A stretch of 9,499 bases of DNA from an uncultured Burkholderiales bacterium (GTDB taxonomy: Bacteria; Pseudomonadota; Gammaproteobacteria; Burkholderiales; Burkholderiaceae). Shown in pieces: positions 1 through 6,352 of this stretch (positions are counted from its first letter, which is position 1; each line of letters begins with the position of its first letter). Position numbers and translations under genes: made by a program. The stretch covers positions 1 to 9,499 of the forward strand of contig CAIMWY010000005.1 in assembly GCA_903845315.1 (NCBI GenBank). Direction: 5' to 3'. The notes below the pieces were generated by a model. That model searched no databases and was not told the origin of the DNA. It saw only the letters and a program-made list of their open reading frames with translations.

Positions 1-108
1 GCCTTGCCGCTGTACATCCGAGACAAAGTGGCGCAAACCACCCAAGAGCGCATGCTGGCCAAGCAACAGGCCGTGGTCACCGTCGCTCCGCTGGCTCCTG
101 TGGCTTGA
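1..108 (+). CDS. tsaB: TsaB C-terminal fragment (tRNA t6A37 threonylcarbamoyladenosine complex subunit), 5' end outside window
   Basis: The first 35 codons in frame 1 read through to a TGA and are the tail of a longer gene cut by the window edge. The piece begins ALPLYIRDKVAQTTQER, and the PLY-[IV]-RDKVAxTTxER pattern is what I know as the conserved C-terminal end of bacterial TsaB (YeaZ). TsaB is the inactive ASKHA-fold partner that dimerises with TsaD to make the N6-threonylcarbamoyl modification of A37 in ANN-decoding tRNAs. The last 15 or so residues are a variable Ala/Val/Pro-rich tail. The neighbour 36 bases downstream is rimI, the usual partner in a tsaB-rimI operon, which supports the call. 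The catalytically relevant part is not visible. Confidence 0.8.
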   Translation, partial: ALPLYIRDKVAQTTQERMLAKQQAVVTVAPLAPVA

Positions 109-144
109 TCGACAATGCCACCCTCACCCAAACACTGATCCACC

Positions 145-609
145 ATGAGCGCTGTGCTGCAACCCCAAGCCCGTCTAGAGCCGCTGTCCCAAGCGTTGCT
201 TGACGCCGTGCTGCGTGTGGAGCACAGCGCTTACAGCCACCCTTGGACGCGCGGAAATTTTGTGGACTCTATGCAAGCGGGCTACCAACTGCAAGCCCTT
301 ATGGGCGACGACACCTTGTTGGGCTACTTCGTGGCCATGGAGGGGGTCGAAGAAGTGCACTTGCTCAACATCACGGTGGCACCGGAGTTTCAAGGCCAAG
401 GTTGGGCGCGGTTGATGCTCGATGCGCTGTCGCTGTGGTCGCGTGGTCGTGGAGCGCACTGGTTGTGGCTTGAAGTGCGCGCGAGCAACGTGCGCGCCAT
501 GCAGGTTTACGAGGCCTATGGTTACCGCCGTGTGGGTGAGCGTAAAAACTATTACCCCGATCATCACAACCGCCGCGAAGACGCGGTGGTGATGTCCTTG
601 AAGTTGTGA
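145..609 (+). CDS. rimI: RimI, ribosomal protein S18 alanine N-acetyltransferase (GNAT family)
   Basis: A 154-residue GNAT acetyltransferase, the normal size for RimI, which transfers acetyl from acetyl-CoA to the N-terminal alanine of ribosomal protein S18. The acetyl-CoA pyrophosphate loop is the QGQGWA segment (residues 83-88), after the LNITVAPEF strand (74-82). Glu110 (in LWLEVRASN) and Tyr122 are 12 residues apart, the spacing of the catalytic Glu103/Tyr115 pair described for Salmonella RimI. The C-terminal YGYRRVGERKNYY segment (125-137) is also typical. The ATG at 145 gives the expected N-terminus, although no strong ribosome binding site precedes it. It lies 36 bases after tsaB and overlaps the next gene by 4 bases, so the three are probably co-transcribed. 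Confidence 0.9.
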   Translation: MSAVLQPQARLEPLSQALLDAVLRVEHSAYSHPWTRGNFVDSMQAGYQLQALMGDDTLLGYFVAMEGVEEVHLLNITVAPEFQGQGWARLMLDALSLWSRGRGAHWLWLEVRASNVRAMQVYEAYGYRRVGERKNYYPDHHNRREDAVVMSLKL

Positions 610-1508
610 GCTTGGCACCCATGGCCCTGAACCTCGACACCCGTCAACGCGCCATGCTGGCTGAGATGCACGTGCGTGTGTGGTCGCCCTTGACGGCGCC
701 AGAGGCGGCGCCGTCGTCAGCCGTGCTTGAAGCGGTGGTGGCCGCGGACCCAGCGCAAGCTATGCGAGCGTCGCCTGCCGTAACAACGCCATTGCCGCGT
801 ATGCCCAGCGTTGTCACCGCCCATGTTGCTGCACTGGCGGCGTCTCCTGTCACGGCGCCTATCGTGGTTCAGCGCCCCGACGGCCTGGACCAGATGGACT
901 GGGCCACTTTGCACCGCACCGTGTCGAGTTGCCAAGCCTGTACCTTGTGCAGCACGCGCCACCACACGGTGTTCGGTGCGGGTGCCCTTGCACCAGAAGG
1001 CCTGGTGCCGCAGGTCGATTGGTTGATCGTGGGCGAAGCACCGGGCGAAAACGAAGACCTGCAAGGCCAGCCCTTTGTTGGGCCAGCCGGTCAGTTGCTC
1101 GACAACATGTTGCGGGCCTGTGGCCTGTCGCGTAGCGCTGAAGCGGGACCTGAGGGTGGGGGCGTTTACATCACCAATGTGCTCAAGTGCCACCCACCGG
1201 GCAGCCGTAACCCCAGGCCTGAAGAGGTGGCGCAGTGTGAGCCCTACTTGCAGCGTCAAGTGGCCTTGTTGAAACCCAAAATCATTGTGGCCATGGGGCG
1301 CTTTGCCGTGCAGTCGTTGTTGCAGCACAGCGTGCCTGGGGTTGACAACACGCCGCTGGGCAAGCTGCGCGGTCAAGTGCACAGCTATCAAGGCGTGCCG
1401 GTGGTGGTGACTTACCACCCGGCGTATTTGCTGCGCAACCTGCCTGAGAAAGCCAAGGTCTGGGCCGATCTGTGCTTGGCCATGGCGCAGTTGCGCGGGC
1501 GCACTTGA
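606..1508 (+). CDS. Uracil-DNA glycosylase, family 4 type with 4Fe-4S cluster, long N-terminal extension
   Basis: A 300-residue protein whose last 200 residues match family-4 (UdgA-like) uracil-DNA glycosylases, which remove uracil from DNA to start base excision repair. Visible landmarks are a CxxCxxC set (Cys109, 112, 115), the active-site loop GEAPGENEDLQGQPFVGPAG (143-162), Cys195 and Cys211, and the late motif HPAYLLR (271-277). The Cys195-Cys211 spacing of 16 equals that of the last two cluster ligands in Thermotoga UDG. Residues 1 to about 95 are low-complexity Ala/Pro/Val-rich sequence not needed by the core fold. The start is GTG at 606 inside a GTGA overlap with the rimI stop, which suggests translational coupling; the ATG at 621 is an alternative start. 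Such proteins are often annotated as phage SPO1 DNA polymerase-related. Confidence 0.88.
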   Translation: MSLAPMALNLDTRQRAMLAEMHVRVWSPLTAPEAAPSSAVLEAVVAADPAQAMRASPAVTTPLPRMPSVVTAHVAALAASPVTAPIVVQRPDGLDQMDWATLHRTVSSCQACTLCSTRHHTVFGAGALAPEGLVPQVDWLIVGEAPGENEDLQGQPFVGPAGQLLDNMLRACGLSRSAEAGPEGGGVYITNVLKCHPPGSRNPRPEEVAQCEPYLQRQVALLKPKIIVAMGRFAVQSLLQHSVPGVDNTPLGKLRGQVHSYQGVPVVVTYHPAYLLRNLPEKAKVWADLCLAMAQLRGRT

Positions 1509-1549
1509 TCAAGCGTTCACTGCCAAGGTGCGCCCGTCCGCGGCCCTCC

Positions 1550-1561
1550 TAAAATGGGCCT
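1550..1561 (+). promoter_or_regulatory. Candidate -10 element of a leaderless pyrF promoter
   Basis: TAAAAT at 1550-1555 differs from the sigma-70 consensus TATAAT at one position. It ends 6 bases before the pyrF ATG at 1562, so transcription would begin at or next to the start codon. No Shine-Dalgarno sequence lies upstream of that ATG, as expected for a leaderless message. No convincing -35 box is seen at the right spacing. GGCCC (1542-1546) and GGGCC (1556-1560) form a 5-bp inverted repeat around the box. The promoter role is inferred. Confidence 0.4.
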
Positions 1562-2401
1562 ATGAATTTTCTTGACATGCTTCAAAGCGCCGAGCGCCAA
1601 AACGCCTCCATGCTGTGCGTGGGCCTGGACCCAGAGCCCACCAAATTCCCCGACAGCATCAAGGGCGACTCCAACAAAATTTACGATTTTTGTGCCGCCA
1701 TCGTGGACGCGACAGCCGACTTGGCCATCGCCTTCAAACCTCAAATTGCCTACTTTGCGGCGCACCGCGCCGAAGGCCAGTTGGAGCGCTTGATGGAACA
1801 CATGCGCCGTGTCGCGCCCCAAGTGCCCATCATCTTGGATGCCAAACGGGGCGACATCGGCTCGACTGCCGAGCAGTACGCCATTGAGGCCTTTGAGCGC
1901 TACGGTGCCGATGCGGTCACCTTGTCCCCGTTCATGGGCTTTGACTCGGTGCAGCCTTATTTAAAGCACCACGACAAGGGCGCTTTCTTGTTGTGCCGTA
2001 CCTCCAACCCCGGCGGTGATGATTTGCAAAACCAACGCTTGGCTTCGGTCGAAGGCCAACCCTTGCTGTACGAACACGTGGCGCGTTTGGCCCAAGGCCC
2101 CTGGAACCTCAACGGTCAACTTGGGCTTGTGGTGGGTGCGACCTATCCCAAAGAGATTGAACGCGTGCGTGCCCTAGCGCCAACCCTGCCCTTGCTGATA
2201 CCGGGCGTGGGTGCGCAAGGGGGAGATGCAGCGGCAACGGTGAAAGCGGGCATGTCGGGGCCTCGGGGCTATGTGCCGGGCAGCATCATCGTCAACTCGT
2301 CGCGTGCCATCTTGTATGCCTCGTCGGGCGCCGATTACACGCAAGCCGCGCGTCGTGTGGCCTTGCAAACGCGCGATGTACTGAACGCTGCGCGGGGTTG
2401 A
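1562..2401 (+). CDS. pyrF: Orotidine 5'-phosphate decarboxylase, long (type 2) form
   Basis: A 279-residue cytosolic TIM-barrel enzyme that decarboxylates OMP to UMP, the last step of de novo pyrimidine synthesis. The signature [16 protein letters not shown] (92-107) is that of the longer type-2 PyrF subfamily (about 270-280 residues), not the roughly 230-residue E. coli type. Asp93, Lys95 and Asp98 fit the catalytic Asp-Lys-x-x-Asp array. Other typical segments are [10 protein letters not shown] (17-26), AFKPQIAYF (57-65) near the N-terminus, and [11 protein letters not shown] in the phosphate-binding region. The gene starts 53 bases after the glycosylase gene and probably has its own promoter, since a -10-like box abuts the start. 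Nothing is missing or disrupted. Confidence 0.95.
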   Translation: MNFLDMLQSAERQNASMLCVGLDPEPTKFPDSIKGDSNKIYDFCAAIVDATADLAIAFKPQIAYFAAHRAEGQLERLMEHMRRVAPQVPIILDAKRGDIGSTAEQYAIEAFERYGADAVTLSPFMGFDSVQPYLKHHDKGAFLLCRTSNPGGDDLQNQRLASVEGQPLLYEHVARLAQGPWNLNGQLGLVVGATYPKEIERVRALAPTLPLLIPGVGAQGGDAAATVKAGMSGPRGYVPGSIIVNSSRAILYASSGADYTQAARRVALQTRDVLNAARG

Positions 2402-2517
2402 GTCCCTGCTCCAGTTGGTTCAGTCTGAATCACCTCTGGAACTGCTTACATGTCAGGGGCTTTTCTTTTCCATTAGCATGCGCCGCGTTGACCTGATGAT
2501 TTTTAAAAAGGGTAGGC
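2402..2517 (+). promoter_or_regulatory. Intergenic leader of the monooxygenase operon with small palindromes and ribosome binding site
   Basis: This 116-base gap separates pyrF from the accessory operon and must hold its promoter if the operon is not read through from pyrF. An imperfect palindrome at 2416-2432 has TTCAG/CTGAA arms around one central base and flanking pairs; it lies inside a wider CAGTT (2412-2416)/AACTG (2440-2444) inverted repeat. TTTTTAAAAA at 2500-2509 is a perfect palindrome running into AAGGG (2508-2512), which sits 5 bases before the ATG and is a good Shine-Dalgarno sequence. TTGACC at 2488-2493 looks like a -35 box but has no matching -10. No terminator with a clear U-tract is seen. 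Confidence 0.3.
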
Positions 2518-3738
2518 ATGCTGGAACAGCCAAATGCGCAGGTGATGATTGCAGGCGCGGGCCCCGTGGGCTTGCTGACGGCCTTGGTGCTGGCACAACG
2601 CGGTGTCTCGTGCGTGGTGTTGGAGGCAGAGCCTGGCTTGACCAAAGATCTGCGCGCTGGCACGTTTCACTCACCCACGTTGGAGATGCTCCACCAAGTC
2701 GGTGTGGCCGACGACATGTTGGCGCTCGGTATTCAGGTGCCGCGTTGGCAGTCGTGTGACCTGGCCCATGGCCTGGTGGCCGAGTGGGACTTGGGGCTGC
2801 TCAAAAACGACACCCCCTACCCCTTTCGCTTGCATTTGGAACAGCACCGCTTGACCCCCCTGTTGATGGACAAGCTCAAAGCCTTCCCACACGTGGAGGT
2901 GCTGTTCAACCACCGCTTCGAGTCGCTCATGCAAAACGCCGACGACGTGACGGTGCGCGTGGCCACACCACACGGCGCGGCCACTTGGCGCACGCCTTGG
3001 TTGGTGGCGGCAGACGGTGGCCGCAGTCAGGTGCGTAAATCAGCAGAGATTGAATTTGCCGGCTACACCTGGCCTGAGCGCTACAGCGTGATCAGCACCA
3101 ACTTTGACTTTGGCACCTTGGGATACACCGACAACGCCTACATCAGCGACCCCGAGCAATGGGTGGCTGTGTTCAAAATGCCCGATATGGGGCCGCCCGG
3201 TTTGTGGCGCATGACCTTGCCTGTAGCGCCAGAGGTGCCTGACGACGTGGCGATGGCCGGCCCCTATGCGCAGCATGCCATCCGGCGGCTCACGCGTGCA
3301 GCGCCTGAGGTGATGTACCCCTTGGTGCACCAAAGCATTTACAGCGTGCACCAGCGCGTGGCGGTGAATTTGCGCAAGCACCGTGTGCTGTTGGCGGGAG
3401 ATGCCGCCCATGTCAACAACCCTTTGGGTGGTTTTGGTTTGAACAGCGGCATCCACGATGCCATGAGCCTAGGCGCCATGTTGACTCAGGTGGTGCAAGG
3501 CGAGGCCGACAACAGCCTGCTCGACCGCTACCACCGCCAACGCCACACCGTGAACATGGAGTACGTGCAACAGCTGTCGGTGAAAAACAAAAAGAACCTA
3601 GAAGAAAAAGACCCGCAGCAACGTGCGCAACGCATCCGCGAGTTGGAGGAGACCTGTGCCGATCCCGTCAAAGCCCGTGCCTTTTTGTTGAACTCTTCCA
3701 TGGTCAACAGCATCGCCCGCGCCAACGCCATTCTTTAA
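2518..3738 (+). CDS. Class A FAD-dependent (aromatic-ring) monooxygenase
   Basis: A 406-residue flavoprotein of the PHBH/UbiH/MhpA-type superfamily, which uses NAD(P)H and O2 to hydroxylate aromatic substrates. All three nucleotide-binding motifs are present. GAGPVGLLTALVLAQRGV (13-30) is the Rossmann GxGxxG motif, ending in the acidic residue of VVLEAE. VAADGGRSQVRK (163-174) is the DG motif that contacts FAD and NAD(P)H. LLAGDAAHVNNPLGGFGLNS (291-310) is the GD motif at the FAD ribityl chain. The length is close to PHBH (about 395) and lacks the thioredoxin-like C-terminal domain of the 550-600 residue phenol-hydroxylase group. It is the first gene of a tight operon with a binding protein and an Asp/Glu racemase-fold protein, so a catabolic role is more likely than ubiquinone synthesis. 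Substrate unknown. Confidence 0.87.
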   Translation: MLEQPNAQVMIAGAGPVGLLTALVLAQRGVSCVVLEAEPGLTKDLRAGTFHSPTLEMLHQVGVADDMLALGIQVPRWQSCDLAHGLVAEWDLGLLKNDTPYPFRLHLEQHRLTPLLMDKLKAFPHVEVLFNHRFESLMQNADDVTVRVATPHGAATWRTPWLVAADGGRSQVRKSAEIEFAGYTWPERYSVISTNFDFGTLGYTDNAYISDPEQWVAVFKMPDMGPPGLWRMTLPVAPEVPDDVAMAGPYAQHAIRRLTRAAPEVMYPLVHQSIYSVHQRVAVNLRKHRVLLAGDAAHVNNPLGGFGLNSGIHDAMSLGAMLTQVVQGEADNSLLDRYHRQRHTVNMEYVQQLSVKNKKNLEEKDPQQRAQRIRELEETCADPVKARAFLLNSSMVNSIARANAIL

Positions 3739-3748
3739 CCCATGACGC

Positions 3749-3753
3749 AAGGA
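3749..3753 (+). promoter_or_regulatory. Ribosome binding site that decides the start of the Bug/TTT receptor
   Basis: AAGGA at 3749-3753 lies 6 bases before the ATG at 3760. The earlier in-frame ATG at 3742 has no purine-rich sequence upstream and directly follows the stop region of the preceding gene. This favours 3760 as the true start. Confidence 0.6.
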
Positions 3754-3759
3754 CGATTG

Positions 3760-4734
3760 ATGCGACGTTTCGAATTCTTCACCACGCTTGTGACCCTCAC
3801 ACTGTTCGCCATGGTGGCCACCGTTCAAGCGCAACCCGCTTGGCCTCAAAAACCGATTCGCATCGTGGTGCCATTTGCCCCAGGTGGCAACACCGACTCG
3901 ATTGCCCGCGTCATCGCCGAGCGCTTCACCCAAAGTCTGGGCCAACCTGTGGTGGTGGACAACAAGGTGGGTGCGGGTGGCGCCATTGCTGCCGAGTTTG
4001 TGGCTAAGGCACCACCAGACGGATACACCTTGATGTTGGCCGCCATGCCGGTGATGGCCGTGTTGCCTGTGATCAGCAAAACCAACTTCGATCCCTTGAA
4101 AGATCTGGTTCCCATCAGCAACGTGGGCAGCAATCCGTTTGTGATGGGTATTCACAAGTCGGTGCCCGCCAACAACTTGCCAGAGTTTGTTGCCTTCATG
4201 CGCAAGAACCCTGGCAAGTACAACTACGCGTCGGGTGGCTCGGGCAGTGTGTCGCATTTGTCGGCGGCCTTGTTTGTCAAACGTGCCGAATTGGACATGA
4301 CCCACATCAGCTACAAAGGGGGTGCCCCAGCGGTGACCGACTTGTTGGGGGGCAATGTGCAGATGTACTTTGGCAACTTCTCCGAGTTGTACCCGCACGT
4401 GAGCGGCGGCAACATCCGCATCATTGGCGTGTCCAGCGACAAACGCGCTGCTCAGTTGCTCCAGGTGGCCACCATTGCCGAATCGGGCTTTCCGGGTTTC
4501 AAGACCGTCACCTGGAATGGCCTGATGGCCCCTGCGGGTACCCCCTCTTCGGTGGTGACACGTCTAGCCGATGCGGTCAAAGAAGCCTTGGCCTCTGAAG
4601 GCACTCAGACCAAGTTCCAACAAATGGGGATCGATGCGATTGGTAGCACACCCAAAGAATTCGCAGACACTTTGCGTGCCGACATCGCCATTTGGTCCGA
4701 AGCCGCCAAAGCCGCCAATTTGAAAATGGAGTAA
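3760..4734 (+). CDS. Bug/TTT-family (TctC-like) tripartite tricarboxylate transporter periplasmic substrate-binding protein
   Basis: A 324-residue secreted binding protein of the Bug (Bordetella uptake gene)/TctC family. It opens with a signal peptide: positively charged MRRFEFF, a hydrophobic stretch to about residue 20, and a likely cleavage after VQA before QPAWPQKPI. The mature start PQKPIRIVVPFAPGGNTD is the hallmark of the family, as are VVDNKVGAGGAIAAEFVAKA and the DGYTLML segment that follow. The family binds small carboxylates or related organic compounds in the periplasm and hands them to a TctA/TctB membrane pair. No tctA or tctB is present here, so it is an orphan receptor, which is common in Burkholderiales. 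It begins 21 bases after the monooxygenase gene and ends 6 bases before the next one. An in-frame ATG at 3742 would add six residues, but the AAGGA site supports 3760. Confidence 0.9.
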   Translation: MRRFEFFTTLVTLTLFAMVATVQAQPAWPQKPIRIVVPFAPGGNTDSIARVIAERFTQSLGQPVVVDNKVGAGGAIAAEFVAKAPPDGYTLMLAAMPVMAVLPVISKTNFDPLKDLVPISNVGSNPFVMGIHKSVPANNLPEFVAFMRKNPGKYNYASGGSGSVSHLSAALFVKRAELDMTHISYKGGAPAVTDLLGGNVQMYFGNFSELYPHVSGGNIRIIGVSSDKRAAQLLQVATIAESGFPGFKTVTWNGLMAPAGTPSSVVTRLADAVKEALASEGTQTKFQQMGIDAIGSTPKEFADTLRADIAIWSEAAKAANLKME

Positions 4735-4740
4735 GCCCCC

Positions 4741-5505
4741 ATGAGCCAACCTACCACCAGCCTCGATGCCTTGGCCACACGCGCCAAGATCGCTGTCATC
4801 GTGCCCGCCACCAACACCATCGTCCAACCCGAGATGGAGGCCATGCGCCCCGCAGGGGTGACCAACCATGTGAGCCGGATGTTGTTGCCGGTGCGTCCTT
4901 ACGACGACATGCAGGCCTACCGCCAGGCGTTGGAGACGGAGAAAGGCAACTTGGAAGAGGCCTTGAGTTTGGTGTTGCCTTGCGAGCCCCATGCCGTGGC
5001 GCATGGTCACTCCATCCATTCATTTCGCGGGGACCGTGCACGTGCGCTGGCCGAACAACAGCGACTTGAAGACCTCGCGGGCATTCCGTTCATCACGCCG
5101 TCGATGGCCGTGCTCGAAGGCCTCAAAGCCATTGGCGACCCCAAGCGCATTGCGGTGCTCACGCCCTATTGGCCGCCGGCAGACGCATTGATCCAAGAGT
5201 TCTTTGTCTCATGCGGGTACGACGTGGTGGTCAACCACGGATTGAAAGCCAAGGGACCGATTTCGGTGGCGCAGTTCACGCCCGAGCACATCATGGAAGG
5301 CTTTAAGACCTTGAACGTGGCTGGGGTGGACGCCTTTGTGCATGTGGGCACCAACCTGCCGGTGAGCGCGCTCACGCCAGACATCGAAGCCGCGTTTGGC
5401 AAGCCCTTGATCGGGGTGAATGTGGCCACGTATTGGTTGGCCTTGCGCCGACTCGGCATTCAAGACCCGTTGCCAGGCTTTGGCGTGCTGGCCGAAAAAT
5501 ACTAA
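4741..5505 (+). CDS. Asp/Glu racemase-superfamily protein, arylmalonate decarboxylase/maleate isomerase group, lacking both canonical cysteines
   Basis: A 254-residue cytosolic protein with the N-terminal pattern IAVIVPATNTIVQPEMEAM (17-35) that I know from the maleate cis-trans isomerase/arylmalonate decarboxylase (Amdase) group. Its C-terminal GKPLIGVNVATYWLALRRLGI (split here as GKPLIGVNVAT, 220-230, and YWLALRRLGI, 231-240) matches the usual GKPVxxxNxAxxWxxLRxxGI end. Members normally carry a cysteine in an A-C-T-S-G loop and a second in a C-T-N-L loop. Here the corresponding stretches read AHGHSIHSF (87-95) and VGTNLP (202-207), so both positions are non-cysteine; the only cysteines, 81 and 158, lie elsewhere. 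Reaction chemistry is therefore uncertain: it might be a decarboxylase, hydrolase, isomerase variant or non-enzymatic binder. GGAG at 4728-4731 precedes the ATG by 9 bases, overlapping the end of the receptor gene, so co-expression is likely. Confidence 0.75.
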   Translation: MSQPTTSLDALATRAKIAVIVPATNTIVQPEMEAMRPAGVTNHVSRMLLPVRPYDDMQAYRQALETEKGNLEEALSLVLPCEPHAVAHGHSIHSFRGDRARALAEQQRLEDLAGIPFITPSMAVLEGLKAIGDPKRIAVLTPYWPPADALIQEFFVSCGYDVVVNHGLKAKGPISVAQFTPEHIMEGFKTLNVAGVDAFVHVGTNLPVSALTPDIEAAFGKPLIGVNVATYWLALRRLGIQDPLPGFGVLAEKY

Positions 5506-5586
5506 GGGCTTTTCGCGCTTGCCGCGTCGTGGAACTAGCCTTGCGATGCGCCGTGCATACGGCTGCACCGTGTCGCTGGCGTTGGG
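5506..5586. other. Convergent intergenic gap with overlapping short hairpins, no clear terminator
   Basis: This 81-base gap lies between the stop codons of two convergent genes, where a bidirectional terminator would be expected. Three overlapping and mutually exclusive short inverted repeats occur at 5546-5568: ATGC/GCAT (5546-5549, 5555-5558), GCCGT/ACGGC (5550-5554, 5559-5563) and GTGCA/TGCAC (5553-5557, 5564-5568). None is followed by a T-run on either strand, so intrinsic termination is not supported. Confidence 0.25.
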
Positions 5587-6249
5587 TTAGACCGCCAGCA
5601 ACTCACGCGGCAAACTCATGATGAAGTCGTTGAGTGTTTTGGAGTCTCGCCCCGGACGCATGTGATCGGCCATGCACAAAGAAGCGGCTTCGGCATCACG
5701 TTTTTCCAGTGCACTGACGATTTTTTCATGCTGATCGTAAGACGACTTGATGCGTCCCAAAGCGCTAAATGCATGCCGGCGGTACACCCCGGTGCGCGAG
5801 CGAATGCGTAACACTTCTTGGCGCAAGAAGGGATTGCGCGCACCCTCATAGATGAGTTCGTGAAACTTTAAGTTGGCCACTTGCCAGCCGTCCATGTCTT
5901 CTTTGTCGGCCAATTTTTTGCTGCTGCGGTGCAGCTTGACCAGGGCCTGGGTATCGTCGTTGCTCATGCGTTCGCACGCCAAGCGCACGGCAATGCCCTC
6001 TAGTTCAGCCAGCAATTCCCACAAGGACAGCAACTGCTGCAAGTTCATTTTGGCCACCATCGAGCCTCCGCGCGGCGTGCTGCTCAAAATGCCTTGTGCT
6101 TGCAGCTGCAGCAGGGCTTCGCGCACTGGAGTGCGCGACACCTTGTAGTGGCCAGCCAAAGCCACATCGTCGATGGCGTCGCCCGGCAACAACTCGCCTG
6201 ATGCAATGGCCGATTCGATGCGCAGTCTGATTTGGTCGCTGACTTTCAT
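5587..6249 (-). CDS. GntR-family transcriptional regulator, FCD (FadR-type) subfamily
   Basis: A 220-residue DNA-binding regulator. Residues 1-68 form the winged helix-turn-helix, with LPGDAIDDVALAGHYKVSRT (21-40) and PVREALLQLQAQGIL (41-55) giving the GntR signature and PRGGSMVA as the wing. Residues 75-215 are the all-helical FCD ligand domain, with ELEGIAVRLACERM (82-95) and histidines 130, 174 and 196 placed as in metal-binding FCD proteins. The family usually senses a carboxylate and represses a neighbouring catabolic operon. It lies between the two accessory operons, divergent from the amidase group, so the 6250-6352 gap is its most likely target. I chose the ATG at 6249; a TTG at 6279 would add ten residues (MKYPHHLRDT) but has no visible ribosome binding site. 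Confidence 0.88.
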   Translation of the reverse strand: MKVSDQIRLRIESAIASGELLPGDAIDDVALAGHYKVSRTPVREALLQLQAQGILSSTPRGGSMVAKMNLQQLLSLWELLAELEGIAVRLACERMSNDDTQALVKLHRSSKKLADKEDMDGWQVANLKFHELIYEGARNPFLRQEVLRIRSRTGVYRRHAFSALGRIKSSYDQHEKIVSALEKRDAEAASLCMADHMRPGRDSKTLNDFIMSLPRELLAV

Positions 6250-6352
6250 GGTGTCCCGAAGGTGATGTGGATATTTCAATTGTGGTCTAAAAATACCAAA
6301 ACTCGGTTATAAATATACACAACCAAACCCCATCTGACCCACACAACACCGT
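6250..6352. promoter_or_regulatory. Divergent promoter/operator region between the GntR gene and the amidase operon
   Basis: This gap is strikingly AT-rich compared with the surrounding genes. TTGTGGT (6280-6286) and ACCAAAA (6295-6301) form an inverted repeat matching at 6 of 7 positions with an 8-base spacer, a plausible operator for the adjacent regulator. A second, looser GGTT (6305-6308)/AACC (6321-6324) pair follows. TATAAA at 6308-6313 matches the -10 consensus at 5 of 6 positions for plus-strand transcription, though no good -35 is seen. On the minus strand TTGGTA, 17 bases from AAATAT, could serve the regulator gene. The overlap of operator-like repeats with both promoter candidates would allow joint control; this is inferred. 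Confidence 0.4.

Noticed and set aside
717..1418. 233-codon open frame on the minus strand
   Set aside because: Antisense to the glycosylase core motifs, with a His/Arg-rich composition and no family signature.
2461..2470. T-rich stretch after pyrF as an intrinsic terminator
   Set aside because: The run is interrupted by C and no stable GC-rich stem directly precedes it.
2488..2493. TTGACC as a -35 box for the monooxygenase operon
   Set aside because: No -10-like hexamer lies 16-18 bases downstream; that position falls on the ribosome binding site and start codon.
2415..2759. 114-codon plus-strand open frame overlapping the start of the monooxygenase
   Set aside because: It is a different frame over the FAD-binding motif of a clearly recognised gene, and its own translation shows no domain.
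3598..4398. 266-codon open frame on the minus strand
   Set aside because: It lies opposite the end of the monooxygenase and most of the receptor gene, both with clear family motifs. Its translation is His/Gly/Arg-rich with no recognisable domain, as expected for antisense frames of high-GC genes.
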